DNA of 63,840 bases from Xenorhabdus ishibashii (GCF_002632755.1 NZ_NJAK01000003.1:1-63840), one strand, 5' to 3'. Numbered from the stretch's first letter, positions 1-10,629 are shown. Made by a program: numbers and translations. The notes: generated by a model from the letters alone, not told the origin.

Positions 1-1720
1 GTTGTTAAAAACTATCTCAATGTATTAGGGAGTTTAATGTTATGGCCTGTGATGTTTGCCATTTTTAATCATATTATTAGTTCGCTTACAATAACAACGT
101 TGCATGGTCAGGCATTTTCAATTTCAAGTATGGATACCGCATTAAAAAATGCCAGTACATTAGCTGGGATTGCAAGCTGGTTGATGTTATCGATTCCCTT
201 TATTAGTTTCAAATTATTTACGGCATTAGGACAACAACTTGCCAATGCGGGATCATACTTAGGTAATGCATTAACAAGCGCAACATCGGCAGATGCAGCG
301 GCTGTTTCTCATGGTAACTATAATGTTGGGAACATGAGTATGGAAAATGTGAGCGGATTTAAAACGATTTAAACCATTCATATCGAGAAGGGTTATCCAG
401 TGTTCAAACGTCAACAGGTGCTATGGTAACGACGACACCATCAGGGCAAGTTATTTATGATGCAAGTTTGAGTATGTCTAAATTGCCAATGAAACTTGAT
501 ACCTCTTCAATGCTTGATTCAAGTTTCAGCAAAGCGTTAAGTGCTCAACAGCGGGAAACACAATCTTATCAAGAGGGTTATCGTAGTTCTGTTAATGACA
601 GTTATAATATTGCAACTGCTCTTGGTAATAATTTTGCAAAAGTGGGGATATGGAATCTAGTTTGTCGAAGAGCAACGGGAATCCATTGAACAGATCCAAC
701 GTGAATCAAGAGAAGCTAATAACAGCCAAAGCACGTCTGATTATACTGGTAGAGATAATCGAACATCTACACAAAGTACGGATTCAATGGGATTAGGTGC
801 TGGCCTGTCTGGTAATGTTGGTGCAGGTCTTGATGGAAGTTCGCCAGTTAAAGCTAATGTGAGTGCTAATGCTTCGGCATCATATCAGCATCAATGGACT
901 GATTCTAATGAAGATAGTGCATCTTATGGTAATAGAACTTCTGATGATACGCGTGTATCAGAAAGCTTCGCTGATAGTAAATCAGCGCAGAATATCCGTA
1001 ATATGTCAGATGGTGATATTAACCGTATTCGTGACAGTGAGACTCGTTCACTTGTCTATGACTTACGCGCAAGCCTTAATCGAGCGAGTGAAAACTATGC
1101 ATCGTATAATGACAGCTTGAGTAAAGAAAAAACTATTTCTCAACAAGCTAATTTTACAGAAGCCAGCGTTTATCTGCGGCAGAATCGCTTGAGCACGAGT
1201 ACGCGCAATATGTCACCAATAAAGTGGGTGTGGAAAAAGCAACTTCTGTTCTCACTGATGCCGGTTCACCAGAAGCAAGGGCACAAAGAGAACAACTTAA
1301 AGATGAATTTACGGATGAATTAGCCCAAAACATTAGAAAAGGTCATTTTAATAATGAATCGAAAGTTGAAGCAAATTACTCAGGAATGAGTGTATCCCAA
1401 AATGCAATGAAATATGGTGCAGCGAATTATCAACAAAATGCTGATATATTTAAAGAATATGCAAATAAAGGCGGTGTCATTCAAAAAGTAACAGTTATTG
1501 ATTCAGATAATAACAAAGGAACGAAAATGCCCCTTCTGGATAGCATCAATTATGGTATTAGTACAGATGGACAGGCTCACCAAGCGAAAAAGAGGCTAAC
1601 ACGAATAAGTTAGCAAAAGATAACAACATCAGTAATGTTGATGAAAAAATAACGGAAAACAAACACCGTATTGATTCTCAAAAAGGTTTGAATAAACGCG
1701 ATTATGACGATAAATATTGA
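1..1720 (+). pseudogene. traG: traG, 3' part, with four frame changes (continues from 62740)
   Basis: This is the continuation of traG from the right end of the window. The first codons extend the membrane domain in the same frame, with a conserved GNYNVGNM/ENVSGF stretch near 316-360. Frame 1 stops at 370. The TraG-like sequence then continues in frame 3 (to about 645), frame 1 (about 655-1170), frame 3 (about 1175-1590) and frame 2, ending at the TGA at 1718-1720. Breaks lie near 361-371, 645-661, 1166-1175 and in the A-run at 1586-1591. With the 1101 bases at the right end the gene spans about 2820 nt, close to F TraG (about 938 residues). In F the N-terminal half serves pilus assembly and the C-terminal half mating-pair stabilisation and entry exclusion. 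Only the C-terminal half is damaged here. Sequencing error is possible, but traI and traC nearby are long and intact. Confidence 0.85.
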
Positions 1721-1731
1721 GGCTAACCAAA

Positions 1732-2205
1732 ATGAAATATATAACTATTTTGATTGGTGTTGTGGTGTTGATATTATTAGATTTATTTGTGTTGCATAGA
1801 AGTGCGATAACAATACCGCTGATGGTTATTTTTATATCTACATGTTGTGGGATTTATTCCCACAAATTTAAGTTTTTAAATGGAAAGGTTAAATTTTTAT
1901 TACTTGGCACTTTCTTTACGGCTATTTTAGCTGGTATTTACTTTTGCAATTTTCAATACGATCAGGGAAGTATATCAAAAGCAAAATATCAAATTCCTTT
2001 TTCATTGTTATTGATAAGTGTTTTTATAAATGTATTTTTAATGTTTGTTATTGTTTTTAATATGAAACTTTCTAGAAGAAATTATGATTTTGATAAAGTT
2101 GATAATAACGTTAATCCAGCTACAGGCTTACCTATGAAAGATGGTATTGATTCTGTAGGAAATGTTTTTGGACAAAAACAACATAATGAAAATGATTTTC
2201 TATAA
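1732..2205 (+). CDS. Small inner-membrane protein in traS position (possible entry exclusion)
   Basis: A protein of about 157 residues with at least three strongly hydrophobic segments in the first 110 residues and a polar tail containing NPATGLPMKDG. The ATG at 1732 is preferred over an upstream TTG because a TGAGG sits about nine bases before it. It lies between traG and traD, where F carries traS (about 150 residues, inner-membrane entry exclusion, recognising TraG of the incoming cell) and traT. TraS proteins diverge strongly, so position and topology are the only support. No lipoprotein like TraT is present. It could also be an unrelated membrane protein. Confidence 0.55.
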   Translation: MKYITILIGVVVLILLDLFVLHRSAITIPLMVIFISTCCGIYSHKFKFLNGKVKFLLLGTFFTAILAGIYFCNFQYDQGSISKAKYQIPFSLLLISVFINVFLMFVIVFNMKLSRRNYDFDKVDNNVNPATGLPMKDGIDSVGNVFGQKQHNENDFL

Positions 2206-2225
2206 AAGATAGTAAGGGATTCATA

Positions 2226-4280
2226 ATGAGTTTAGATGCAAGAAATATGACACAAGGTGGTCAGGTTATCAAATACATGCTTAGCATGTTTTTACAGATC
2301 ATGAATATCATTGTGTACTGGACATTATTAGCTGGAGTTGTATCATTTTTCGGTTATGTTCTGCTGTCCATGAAATGGATTTATATTAAAAGTGGATTGT
2401 TTTATTTTTATATAAAATACGTTGTGTTAAATTTAAGAATGGGTAATAAGGAAGCCGTTTATAATAATGAATACGTTGTTTCTGTTTTTAAAAACGGTCA
2501 AATAATTGAAAAAAAATTAAAGGTAGCGACAATAATCGATAATTCCTATTTTATCGAATGCGCAAATTTACTAAAAGAAAATGCTTTTGTTGGTTTTGGT
2601 GTCGGAGTGTTTGTCTATACTGGATTAACACTTTTCGTTTTTTATTATCTGGGTAGAAAAGGTGCTCAACAAAGAAAGAATGATATTATTGGCGGTCGAT
2701 ATCTTGCAAAATCCGTTAAAGAGCTTAATCAGTACATCAAACTGAAAGGAGAACTTTCCCATTTGAAGATTGGTGATTTAAATATTATTAAAAATAGTGA
2801 GATTCAAAACTTTGGCGTTCATGGAACAGTAGGGACAGGTAAAAGTACTGTTATTAATGGTTTTCTTAAACAGGTCAGGGCGGATAATCAACGAGCTGCT
2901 ATTTATGATAAAGGTAATAATTTTATTCCTTTATTTTATCGAGAAGGAAAAGATACTATCTTATATCCAATGGATTTAAGATGCCCTAATTGGGATTTAT
3001 GGCGGGAGTGTTTAAATAAAGCGGATTTTGAGTCTTTTGCTCTACCGTTAGTCCCTGATGGAAAAGGTGATCCCTTTTGGAATATGTCAGCAAGGCGTCT
3101 TTTCGTCTCAACCGCTGAAAAAATGCGGCATGATCCTGAACGTTCAATAAAAAAATTACTTGATAAATTAGTCACTTTTTCATTAGACGATTTGCGGAAA
3201 TATGTAGAAAATACAGATGCGGCCAGTCTTATTGATGGCAGCGTTGAAAAGACGGCTCAAACAATCCGTACCGTTTTAGCATCTTATGTCGAAACACTGA
3301 GATATTGTCAACATTTAAGCAATGGAAGAGGTAAGCCTTTTTCTATTCGGGAATGGGTGCATAATGCTGATGAGGATGCATGGATATTTATAGCCAGTGA
3401 TGGACGAGAACAAACAGCACTGACTCCGCTTATTACAACGTGGCTAAACATTCTTATGGAGTCTGTTCTATCGCTTACTCCTAGCCGTACTCGTCGTATA
3501 TGGACAGTATTAGACGAAGTGGCCAGTCTGAAAAAACTACCTAAATTACAAGATTATATGCAAGAAGCTCGTAAATTTGGCGGTGTCGCATTCTTAAGTG
3601 TACAAAGTTATCCCCAACTTGAAGATATTTATGGCGCGAAATCAGCCAGTGCAATTTGGGATCTCTGTAATACCGTTGTTTATTTTCGTGCGCCAAGCAG
3701 TAATGTTGCTAAATGGGTACAAGAAGAAATTGGCGAAACGCATCATAATAAATTTCAAGACCAATACAGTTATGGGGTTGACACTATTCGAGATGGTGTA
3801 AATTTTTCAAAAACGGACACAATGGATAAAATAGTCAGCTATTCAGATATTCAAAATTTGAATGATTTAGAGTGTTATATTTCATTAAAAGGTGATTATC
3901 CTATTGTTAAACTAAAATTAGAATATAAATCATTCCCTATTATTGCTACAGCAAAAGTAGCAAGAAATGATATTGATTTATCACAATTGGAATCTGTAAA
4001 AGAGGATAAAGAAGATGATTTTGTCGATGGAATTTTTAATCGTAAATCTGAAAAAAAAGAAAATGAAGGAAACAATAATTCAAACACTAGCACCAATGCG
4101 ACATCAGGAAGTGATGGCGAATTAGAAAAAATAATTAAAAAACCTGATATCAATGATCACATTAAGAAAAACAAAAACCATGAAAAAGAGATAATAACAG
4201 AAAATGATAAATATAATAATGAACCTAATATCGTGAGGAAAATAGAAAATGATAAAGACCTTGGTCTTGATGGTTTTTAA
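2226..4280 (+). CDS. traD: TraD-type conjugative coupling ATPase
   Basis: 684 residues. The coupling protein links the TraI relaxosome to the type IV secretion channel and pumps DNA using ATP at the inner membrane. Two N-terminal transmembrane segments lie near residues 25-50 and 115-140. The Walker A motif HGTVGTGKST is near residues 198-207 and a Walker B-like segment, TVLDEVASL, is near residue 425, followed by the conserved EARKFGG and SVQSYPQL blocks. The C-terminal tail (about 580-684) is Asn/Lys/Glu-rich and lacks the Gln-rich repeats of F TraD, so contacts with TraM may differ. It starts 20 bases after the traS-position gene and precedes traI, as in F. Confidence 0.95.
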   Translation: MSLDARNMTQGGQVIKYMLSMFLQIMNIIVYWTLLAGVVSFFGYVLLSMKWIYIKSGLFYFYIKYVVLNLRMGNKEAVYNNEYVVSVFKNGQIIEKKLKVATIIDNSYFIECANLLKENAFVGFGVGVFVYTGLTLFVFYYLGRKGAQQRKNDIIGGRYLAKSVKELNQYIKLKGELSHLKIGDLNIIKNSEIQNFGVHGTVGTGKSTVINGFLKQVRADNQRAAIYDKGNNFIPLFYREGKDTILYPMDLRCPNWDLWRECLNKADFESFALPLVPDGKGDPFWNMSARRLFVSTAEKMRHDPERSIKKLLDKLVTFSLDDLRKYVENTDAASLIDGSVEKTAQTIRTVLASYVETLRYCQHLSNGRGKPFSIREWVHNADEDAWIFIASDGREQTALTPLITTWLNILMESVLSLTPSRTRRIWTVLDEVASLKKLPKLQDYMQEARKFGGVAFLSVQSYPQLEDIYGAKSASAIWDLCNTVVYFRAPSSNVAKWVQEEIGETHHNKFQDQYSYGVDTIRDGVNFSKTDTMDKIVSYSDIQNLNDLECYISLKGDYPIVKLKLEYKSFPIIATAKVARNDIDLSQLESVKEDKEDDFVDGIFNRKSEKKENEGNNNSNTSTNATSGSDGELEKIIKKPDINDHIKKNKNHEKEIITENDKYNNEPNIVRKIENDKDLGLDGF

Positions 4281-4315
4281 TTTTATTCACTAAATTATAA
4301 GTATAAGGATAGAAA

Positions 4316-7300
4316 ATGTTATCACTATCAAGAGTCCGTAGCGCGAGTGGCGCAGCCAGTTATTATGAACAAGAAGATAATTATTACTTCTTAGGGGAAG
4401 CAACAACTTCATGGTTCGGTAAGGGTGCGGAAAGTTTAGGTTTAACAGGTCAGGTTAACCGTGAGGATTTTAAAAACGTTTTAGAGGGAAAATTACCCAA
4501 TGGTGAAAGTTTAGAGCATATTGTTAATGGTGAAAATAAGCATAGACCAGGATATGACTTAACATTTTCAGCCCCTAAAAGTGTTTCTGTATTAGCCTTA
4601 GTTGTTGGTGATAAAGCGGTGTTAGATGCTCATAATACCGCCGTAAAAAAAACACTCACTGAACTAGAAAAGATGGCATCAACACGAATAATGAAAGAGG
4701 GTATTGTAAGTGTTGAGGAAACTAATAATATAACTGCTGCATTATTTTTACACGATACCTCACGAAATCTAGAACCAGCCTTACATACACATGCCATTTT
4801 ATCTAATGTCACAGAGACAAAGGAGGGCAATTGGAGAACGTTATCGGCTGATCGGGGAAAAGACATTAATGCTTTCATTGAAACAATATGGAAAAACCCC
4901 GTTGCTATTGGTGGACTATACCGACAATTTTTAAAGCCTGAACTGAAAGAATTAGGTTATAGCTTTATAGACGCAGGTAAACATGGTCAATTTGAAATTG
5001 AAGGTGTGCCAACAGAAATGTTTTCTTCACGCAGGCAGGAGATTATTGATGCGGTTGGCGAAAATGCGACAGCAAAGCAAAAAAGTGTTGCCGCAAAAGA
5101 TACACGTAAAAAAAAGGACTTTACGAATATCGAAGAAGTAAGAGAAAGCTGGAAAACAAAATTGTCAGAAACGGGATTTGATCATGAAAGTATAAAAGGC
5201 ACTAAAAATATAGAGATAGTAAAAAATGATGAGGGTTCTGATATCAGAAACACCGTCAAAACGGCAATAGCGAATTTAGGTAAAGAGAGTGCTAAATTTA
5301 CACATGATAAGTTACTGACACAAGTTATTAACTCAATGTCGATGAGTCAATTCTCAGGCATTGATGATTTAAGAGAAATAATCAAGGATGAAATTAAGTT
5401 AGGTAATCTTGTTCCACTTAAAGATAGCGGAGATCTATTTACAACGATTGAACATTTAAAAAATGAAACAAATGTGATTAAAAATATCAATAAGCTTAAT
5501 CATGATAAAGTCACTCTGGTTTCAAAAGAAACTAATTCATTAGCTAATTACATGACAAGTAATGAAAATCAATTTAAATCATTGACGTTAAGGGGAGGGA
5601 GTGATTTTTCTATAAAAACACTTAATGGCATAAATGAATTAGCAAGAGAAAATAGTAAAGAGAATATTATTATTGTTCCGAATAATAAATCAAAGTCTTT
5701 TTTTAAGGAGTATATTGATAAGAATGTTTCCATTTTTACAGCAAAGGAAATTGAATCAACGCATGAAGGTAGTTTTAAAAATTCGATTGTTTCTGTTTAC
5801 CAAACTGAAAATATGAAATTAGATTCAATTAATGCAATATTAAATAAATCTAAAAATCAACATTCTGTTGTGGTTTCTATTGATACCGGAACTAAAAACA
5901 GTGAAGGGATATTTGTCGATCTATTAAAAAAAACAAAATATGAAAACTTTAAACTTTATGAAGAAAATGAAAAAAAACACGTTTATTTTGTTAGTGACAT
6001 TGATAAAAGTGATAGAGTGAAATTAGCGACAAAACAATATCTAACACTGTCAGTCAATAATAAAGACGCTATTGTTCAGGTTCATGACAATAAATCAAAG
6101 AATCAAGTCAATGATAAAATAAGAGAATCATTAATTAACAATGGTATTTTATCAGACCGTCATATTCATCTTGATAATGAAAAACAAGTGTTTTTATCCG
6201 ATGCTAACCGAAATTTAAGGAGTACATACCGAAAAGGTTTGATTTTAGAGAACACCAAAGAAAAAGAAAGGTTTACTATCACTGACATAGATAAATCAAA
6301 TAATGATTTACGATTGATTAATGACTCCGGCAAAATATCTAATTTATCAATTAGTGATATTGATAAACATTATAATTTAATTGAAAAAAATGCACTTGAA
6401 ATACGTGTAGGCGAAAAGTTAAGGACTTATCAACGCTTTGATAATGTTAAGGCAAACAGTGAATATATGGTATCTGGCTTTAGAAAAGGTAACTTCCTGT
6501 TTGGTGAACGTGTTATCTTAGAGGATAAAGACGGTAATAAAATCACCATCAATCCGAATAAAACAACAAAGTTAGATTATAACTACAGTGAAACATTTGG
6601 TAATTCCATTAATAAAGAAAGAACCGTTATCGCCCTATTAAATAAAAATGATGTGAGTAGTACTACGTTAAATAAAATAAAAAAAAGTGGTGACTCCATT
6701 ATTGCCATTACGGGATTAAGCAAAAAACAGTCAGAAACAAAAATAAACAAATCCGATGTGAGTATTAATCACATTCCTGAAAATAATGGAAATATCTTTG
6801 ATACCTTATCGAAAATAAATGATCTTAAAAAAGACACGGTAAGCGACTTAGATAAAATTATTGATCTGAGTATTGAGAAATCAAGCGGCGGTAAAGTTTA
6901 TTTCAATGGCTCGGCTGTTATTCTTCATGCCTCTAATCTCGATAATAAATTAACACTGGAGCAATTATCAGATTCAATCAATCATCGTATTGAAAAAGGA
7001 AGTATTATTCCGATTGGCAGTACCTCATTGACAGATAACTATGTAAAAAGAGAAACCTTAAATAATGAAGTTAATATTGTCAGGAAAATATTTGAAGGAA
7101 AGAACAAAGCCGAACCCTTAATTAAAGGGGAAATTTCTTTAGAAAACACCTCATTAACAAAAGGACAAAAAGCAGCAAGTGAGTTATTGTTAACCTCGAA
7201 AGATACGATTATTGCGATTCAGGGTTATGCTGGCGTTGGTAAAACAACACAATTCAGAACAGTGTCCGAAGCCATCAAAAGTAACCGAACAGATATCGAA

Positions 7301-9259
7301 TTACGGGGTTTAGCTCCAACTCACAAAGCCGTATCAGAACTGAAATCCGCAGGTATTGAATCACAAACCATTGCCAGTTTTTTACAGGAAATGGCATCAG
7401 GCGATGTTAATGCTAATTATCAGAATACGGTATTTGTGATTGACGAAAGCTCAATGGTAGGAAACAAAGGACTCAGTAATCTTCTGGATACGATCATTGA
7501 AAATAAAGGTCGGGTAATTTTATCCGGTGACAAACAACAATTAAAATCATTTGAAAGCGGAGCACCTTTTAAACTGACATTGGAGCGAAGCGCCATTGAT
7601 CATGTTGTTATGGATGAAATTGTTCGTCAAACGCCAGAACTAAAACCAGCAGTGGAAGCTATCATAAAAGGTAAAGTCAACGAGTCAATCAGTGTGATTG
7701 AGAAAGTGTCTCCGACTGTTGTACCGAGAGTGAAAGACGCTGAAACACCGTCTTCATCAGTCATTGATTTAAATGACAAATCATCACCGGAAAAAATTGT
7801 CATCATTGCAGAAGACTTCGCCAGCCGTACACCAGAAGCAAGAAATGATACGTTCATTATTACTCCATTAAATGCAGATAGGAACGCGATTAATGAAAGC
7901 ATCCATTCTACATTGGTTCAGAATGGAAGTTTAGAAAATAGTGTCAGAATCCCTACTTATCAACGCATTAATAGTCAAGAATATGAATTAAAATCGACTA
8001 AATATTGGAGTGAAAATATCGGTCACACGGCAAAAATTGGGAAAAACTATTTTCAAATTCAAGATGTCAACAAAGAAGGAATTATATCATTACGTAATTT
8101 AGAAAATAACCACGAATCAGCCATGTCTGCATTAGAAGTTAATTCGCACAGGGTTGCTATTTACCAAGATCGTGAAATTGATATTAGTGTTGGTGAAAAA
8201 ATCCGCCTAACCGTAACGGATGTAGAGAGAAATGCATTTAATAATGATATGGGAGTCGTAAAAAGTATCAAAGATGATCAAATCACAATGGATTTTAACG
8301 GTAAAGAAATTACATATTCACCAAAAGAGCAGTTGAATGATCGTCATTTAGATTATTCTTATGCGATTACTTCTTACTCATCACAAGGTGCGTCCATTCC
8401 TTATGTGATTGTCTATGATGGTGTTGACGGTGCTAAACGTAGTTTAGCGGCTTTAGACAGTACCTATGTTGAATTATCACGAAGTAAAGAGCATGTGCAA
8501 CTTTACATTGATGATATTGATAAATGGGAAAAACACCTCCAATATAATTCTGGTGAACGTTCAACAGCACACAATGTTTTACATAATGTTGATAACCAAT
8601 TAGCAGAAAAAGCATTAAAAAAATGGAATGAAAGTACCCTTATCTCTGGAGATTTAGCCGATAAACTTCCCAGTAATTTACAAGAAATCGCTAAATACTC
8701 AGGAAAAGAACAAGAAATATTATTACCTGTTCATGATGATTATGGTGTTCAACGTGGCAACTATCATATCCCTGTGGGTATTTTTAGTGGGAGCTTAAAT
8801 ATTGATCAAGGTCATTATAATGGGGCAAGCGATGGAACGATTATTGTGTTGAATCGGGGTGATTCAGAACTTGATACCCTCATTTATGATAAAAATGATA
8901 TTGATAAAGCGATCAATAATGATAATGGTGATAATGCAATAATAATAAAACTTGACGAAGCTGATAAACCTGAAATCAATGAAATACCATTAAGCAAAGA
9001 AGAGATTAAGTTACAAGAAACCATTGAGGAAGTCATGCAGCAGAACAAAGAAAAAGACGTTAAATATGATGATAATGAACAAAAAGAAATGTTGCTTGAT
9101 AGCATCATTGAAGCTAAACAAAATCTTGATAAAGATATCGATACTCAAAATGAGTACGACAGCAAAGAAAGTGACAAACGAATTAGGCATGATGAAGAAA
9201 ATATCATTAGGCATCAATCCGAAAAAGATAAAAACCATGATATGGATATAACTTTTTAA
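4316..9259 (+). CDS. traI: TraI relaxase-helicase
   Basis: 1647 residues (F TraI is about 1756). It nicks oriT, stays bound to the 5' end through a tyrosine and unwinds the transferred strand. The MobF relaxase domain shows the paired tyrosines at 16/17 and 23/24 and the metal-binding histidines in LHDTSRNLEPALHTHAIL (about 145-162). A helicase-like but motif-poor middle region is followed by the active helicase domain with Walker A GYAGVGKTT at about 970-978, a VIDESSM Walker B and a late SYSSQGAS motif near residue 1355. The last 150 residues are Asp/Glu/Lys-rich and diverged from the F C-terminus. The frame is intact through many A-runs, unlike traG. Confidence 0.96.
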   Translation: MLSLSRVRSASGAASYYEQEDNYYFLGEATTSWFGKGAESLGLTGQVNREDFKNVLEGKLPNGESLEHIVNGENKHRPGYDLTFSAPKSVSVLALVVGDKAVLDAHNTAVKKTLTELEKMASTRIMKEGIVSVEETNNITAALFLHDTSRNLEPALHTHAILSNVTETKEGNWRTLSADRGKDINAFIETIWKNPVAIGGLYRQFLKPELKELGYSFIDAGKHGQFEIEGVPTEMFSSRRQEIIDAVGENATAKQKSVAAKDTRKKKDFTNIEEVRESWKTKLSETGFDHESIKGTKNIEIVKNDEGSDIRNTVKTAIANLGKESAKFTHDKLLTQVINSMSMSQFSGIDDLREIIKDEIKLGNLVPLKDSGDLFTTIEHLKNETNVIKNINKLNHDKVTLVSKETNSLANYMTSNENQFKSLTLRGGSDFSIKTLNGINELARENSKENIIIVPNNKSKSFFKEYIDKNVSIFTAKEIESTHEGSFKNSIVSVYQTENMKLDSINAILNKSKNQHSVVVSIDTGTKNSEGIFVDLLKKTKYENFKLYEENEKKHVYFVSDIDKSDRVKLATKQYLTLSVNNKDAIVQVHDNKSKNQVNDKIRESLINNGILSDRHIHLDNEKQVFLSDANRNLRSTYRKGLILENTKEKERFTITDIDKSNNDLRLINDSGKISNLSISDIDKHYNLIEKNALEIRVGEKLRTYQRFDNVKANSEYMVSGFRKGNFLFGERVILEDKDGNKITINPNKTTKLDYNYSETFGNSINKERTVIALLNKNDVSSTTLNKIKKSGDSIIAITGLSKKQSETKINKSDVSINHIPENNGNIFDTLSKINDLKKDTVSDLDKIIDLSIEKSSGGKVYFNGSAVILHASNLDNKLTLEQLSDSINHRIEKGSIIPIGSTSLTDNYVKRETLNNEVNIVRKIFEGKNKAEPLIKGEISLENTSLTKGQKAASELLLTSKDTIIAIQGYAGVGKTTQFRTVSEAIKSNRTDIELRGLAPTHKAVSELKSAGIESQTIASFLQEMASGDVNANYQNTVFVIDESSMVGNKGLSNLLDTIIENKGRVILSGDKQQLKSFESGAPFKLTLERSAIDHVVMDEIVRQTPELKPAVEAIIKGKVNESISVIEKVSPTVVPRVKDAETPSSSVIDLNDKSSPEKIVIIAEDFASRTPEARNDTFIITPLNADRNAINESIHSTLVQNGSLENSVRIPTYQRINSQEYELKSTKYWSENIGHTAKIGKNYFQIQDVNKEGIISLRNLENNHESAMSALEVNSHRVAIYQDREIDISVGEKIRLTVTDVERNAFNNDMGVVKSIKDDQITMDFNGKEITYSPKEQLNDRHLDYSYAITSYSSQGASIPYVIVYDGVDGAKRSLAALDSTYVELSRSKEHVQLYIDDIDKWEKHLQYNSGERSTAHNVLHNVDNQLAEKALKKWNESTLISGDLADKLPSNLQEIAKYSGKEQEILLPVHDDYGVQRGNYHIPVGIFSGSLNIDQGHYNGASDGTIIVLNRGDSELDTLIYDKNDIDKAINNDNGDNAIIIKLDEADKPEINEIPLSKEEIKLQETIEEVMQQNKEKDVKYDDNEQKEMLLDSIIEAKQNLDKDIDTQNEYDSKESDKRIRHDEENIIRHQSEKDKNHDMDITF

Positions 9260-9315
9260 AAAAAAACAAATTTTTTATTGTTTTTTTATAAGGAAAATTC
9301 ATACTATGAGGTTAT

Positions 9316-9522
9316 ATGAAAAATAAATTTAGCTGGTTGAGGCAGTTACGAAAATGTCAGAATCTAGGAACATTAGGTATTGTCAGTGAACGAATTCTGA
9401 CAAAACTCACGAGTAAAGAAAAAGAATCTTTTCAACTTGCGAGTGATCACCGTAAAGCTGAAATTATTATGAATAAGCACTATGACCACATCCCCGTTTC
9501 CGTCTGGAAATATGTTGAATAG
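9316..9522 (+). CDS. hha: Hha/YmoA-family nucleoid modulator
   Basis: 68 residues matching the Hha/YmoA family along its length: LRKCQ near the N-terminus, then the SDHRKAE and MNKHYDHIPVSVWKY blocks that mark the family. Hha proteins do not bind specific DNA alone but join H-NS oligomers and strengthen silencing of AT-rich, acquired DNA. The start has a GAGG five bases upstream. The next gene, eleven bases downstream, is an H-NS homologue, so the plasmid carries both partners, as some large conjugative plasmids (for example R27) do. This probably lowers the fitness cost of AT-rich plasmid DNA and may tune tra expression. Confidence 0.9.
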   Translation: MKNKFSWLRQLRKCQNLGTLGIVSERILTKLTSKEKESFQLASDHRKAEIIMNKHYDHIPVSVWKYVE

Positions 9523-9532
9523 CGAGGTAGAA

Positions 9533-9997
9533 ATGAGTGAATTATCGCGTGACAAAGAATATGATATTGTCACAAGCCACTTAGGTAGTATTACTGCATT
9601 AAGGCGTTTCACCAAACAAAAGGATTTTGCATGGCTCACTGATGTATACGATAAATTAACGGCTATTATTGATGAACGCCAACAAGAAGAAAAAGAATTA
9701 GAGCTTGAAAGGCAGGAGTTAGAAAACAGAAAAAGTAAGTTACTTGAAATAGCAAAAGAAATGGGATTTGATCCATCTGCTATCTCCTTTGAAGGAAGTG
9801 AAAATAATTCGGGTAAAAAAATAAGGGTATCTAAAGCAACACACCCTAAATATCGCTTTATTAATCCACAAACACAACAAGAAGAAACGTGGACAGGGGT
9901 TGGTCGCATGAAAAATGGCTTAAAACAACTGATTGATCAAGGTCACTTTCTTGAAGAGTTTTTGATTGATAAGAATGAAAGTAACGAAAATTTATAA
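9533..9997 (+). CDS. hns: H-NS-family nucleoid protein
   Basis: 154 residues. The N-terminal half is a charged coiled coil (about 30-80) for oligomerisation. The C-terminal domain carries YRFINPQTQQEETWTG, followed by VGRMKNGLK and FLID, the H-NS DNA-binding fold. The hook that inserts in the minor groove is normally QGR; here it reads VGR, which may alter binding. The ATG at 9533 follows CGAGGTAG and is preferred over an in-frame upstream codon overlapping hha. It sits directly behind the hha-like gene, probably in one operon. Plasmid H-NS proteins typically coat AT-rich plasmid DNA so that the chromosomal pool is not depleted. Confidence 0.9.
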   Translation: MSELSRDKEYDIVTSHLGSITALRRFTKQKDFAWLTDVYDKLTAIIDERQQEEKELELERQELENRKSKLLEIAKEMGFDPSAISFEGSENNSGKKIRVSKATHPKYRFINPQTQQEETWTGVGRMKNGLKQLIDQGHFLEEFLIDKNESNENL

Positions 9998-10079
9998 AAT
10001 TATATTTAAAGTATAAATAATGACCTGTTACCTGAGCGTAGATTCAGGCAATGTTTTTCAATTATTCAAGAGGTTAATT

Positions 10080-10598
10080 ATGTGGATAGTATTAATATTT
10101 TTTTCAATATACTTTGTTGTTTTATTAAACTTGAAATATGGGAGAAAAATAAATCAAGGTAAGGTTTTTGTGACCGTCAAAAGCGACAACCAACATGAAA
10201 CTAAAGTTGAAATTGAGAAGAAGGAGTTAAATAGTTGCTTTGTAAAAGCAATGACATCAATAATTTTTATAAAAATTATCATTGGGTTATGTTATGACTT
10301 TTTAAATAGTTTATTCCATGTCATTTTTAGAGTGTTACCGAATTTAATCATTCTTGGTCTACTTATCTTATTTATACATTCACCAGAGGTTATCAACGAG
10401 ATTAATACAGAGAATATGGTGATATTATTTGAATGGATAAAATCCAATCTATCGATATTGGCTGAATTTATCATTGTTCTTACCATTTTATCTATGATGA
10501 TATTGTTCTTGATGAATCGATACAAACCTACATACAGTCTGAGAGAGAATATCAAAAAGTTTGTTGATGAACAAATCAACAAAAACCATGCTTTATAG
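10080..10598 (+). CDS. Multi-pass membrane protein, unknown
   Basis: About 172 residues from the ATG at 10080, which has AAGAGG seven bases upstream; an upstream in-frame start lacks this. Hydrophobic segments appear near residues 2-19, 70-110 (probably two) and 145-165, separated by a short Lys/Glu-rich loop. No motif was recognised. It follows the hha/hns pair and precedes a secreted hydrolase on the same strand. Confidence 0.6.
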   Translation: MWIVLIFFSIYFVVLLNLKYGRKINQGKVFVTVKSDNQHETKVEIEKKELNSCFVKAMTSIIFIKIIIGLCYDFLNSLFHVIFRVLPNLIILGLLILFIHSPEVINEINTENMVILFEWIKSNLSILAEFIIVLTILSMMILFLMNRYKPTYSLRENIKKFVDEQINKNHAL

Positions 10599-10629
10599 CA
10601 ATAACATTGAATAAGCTAGGAAGGTTTTC

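Noticed and set aside
1..1720. Four separate small genes at the start of the window
   Set aside because: The pieces tile onto the TraG C-terminus in order, with breaks at single bases. They are one decayed gene.
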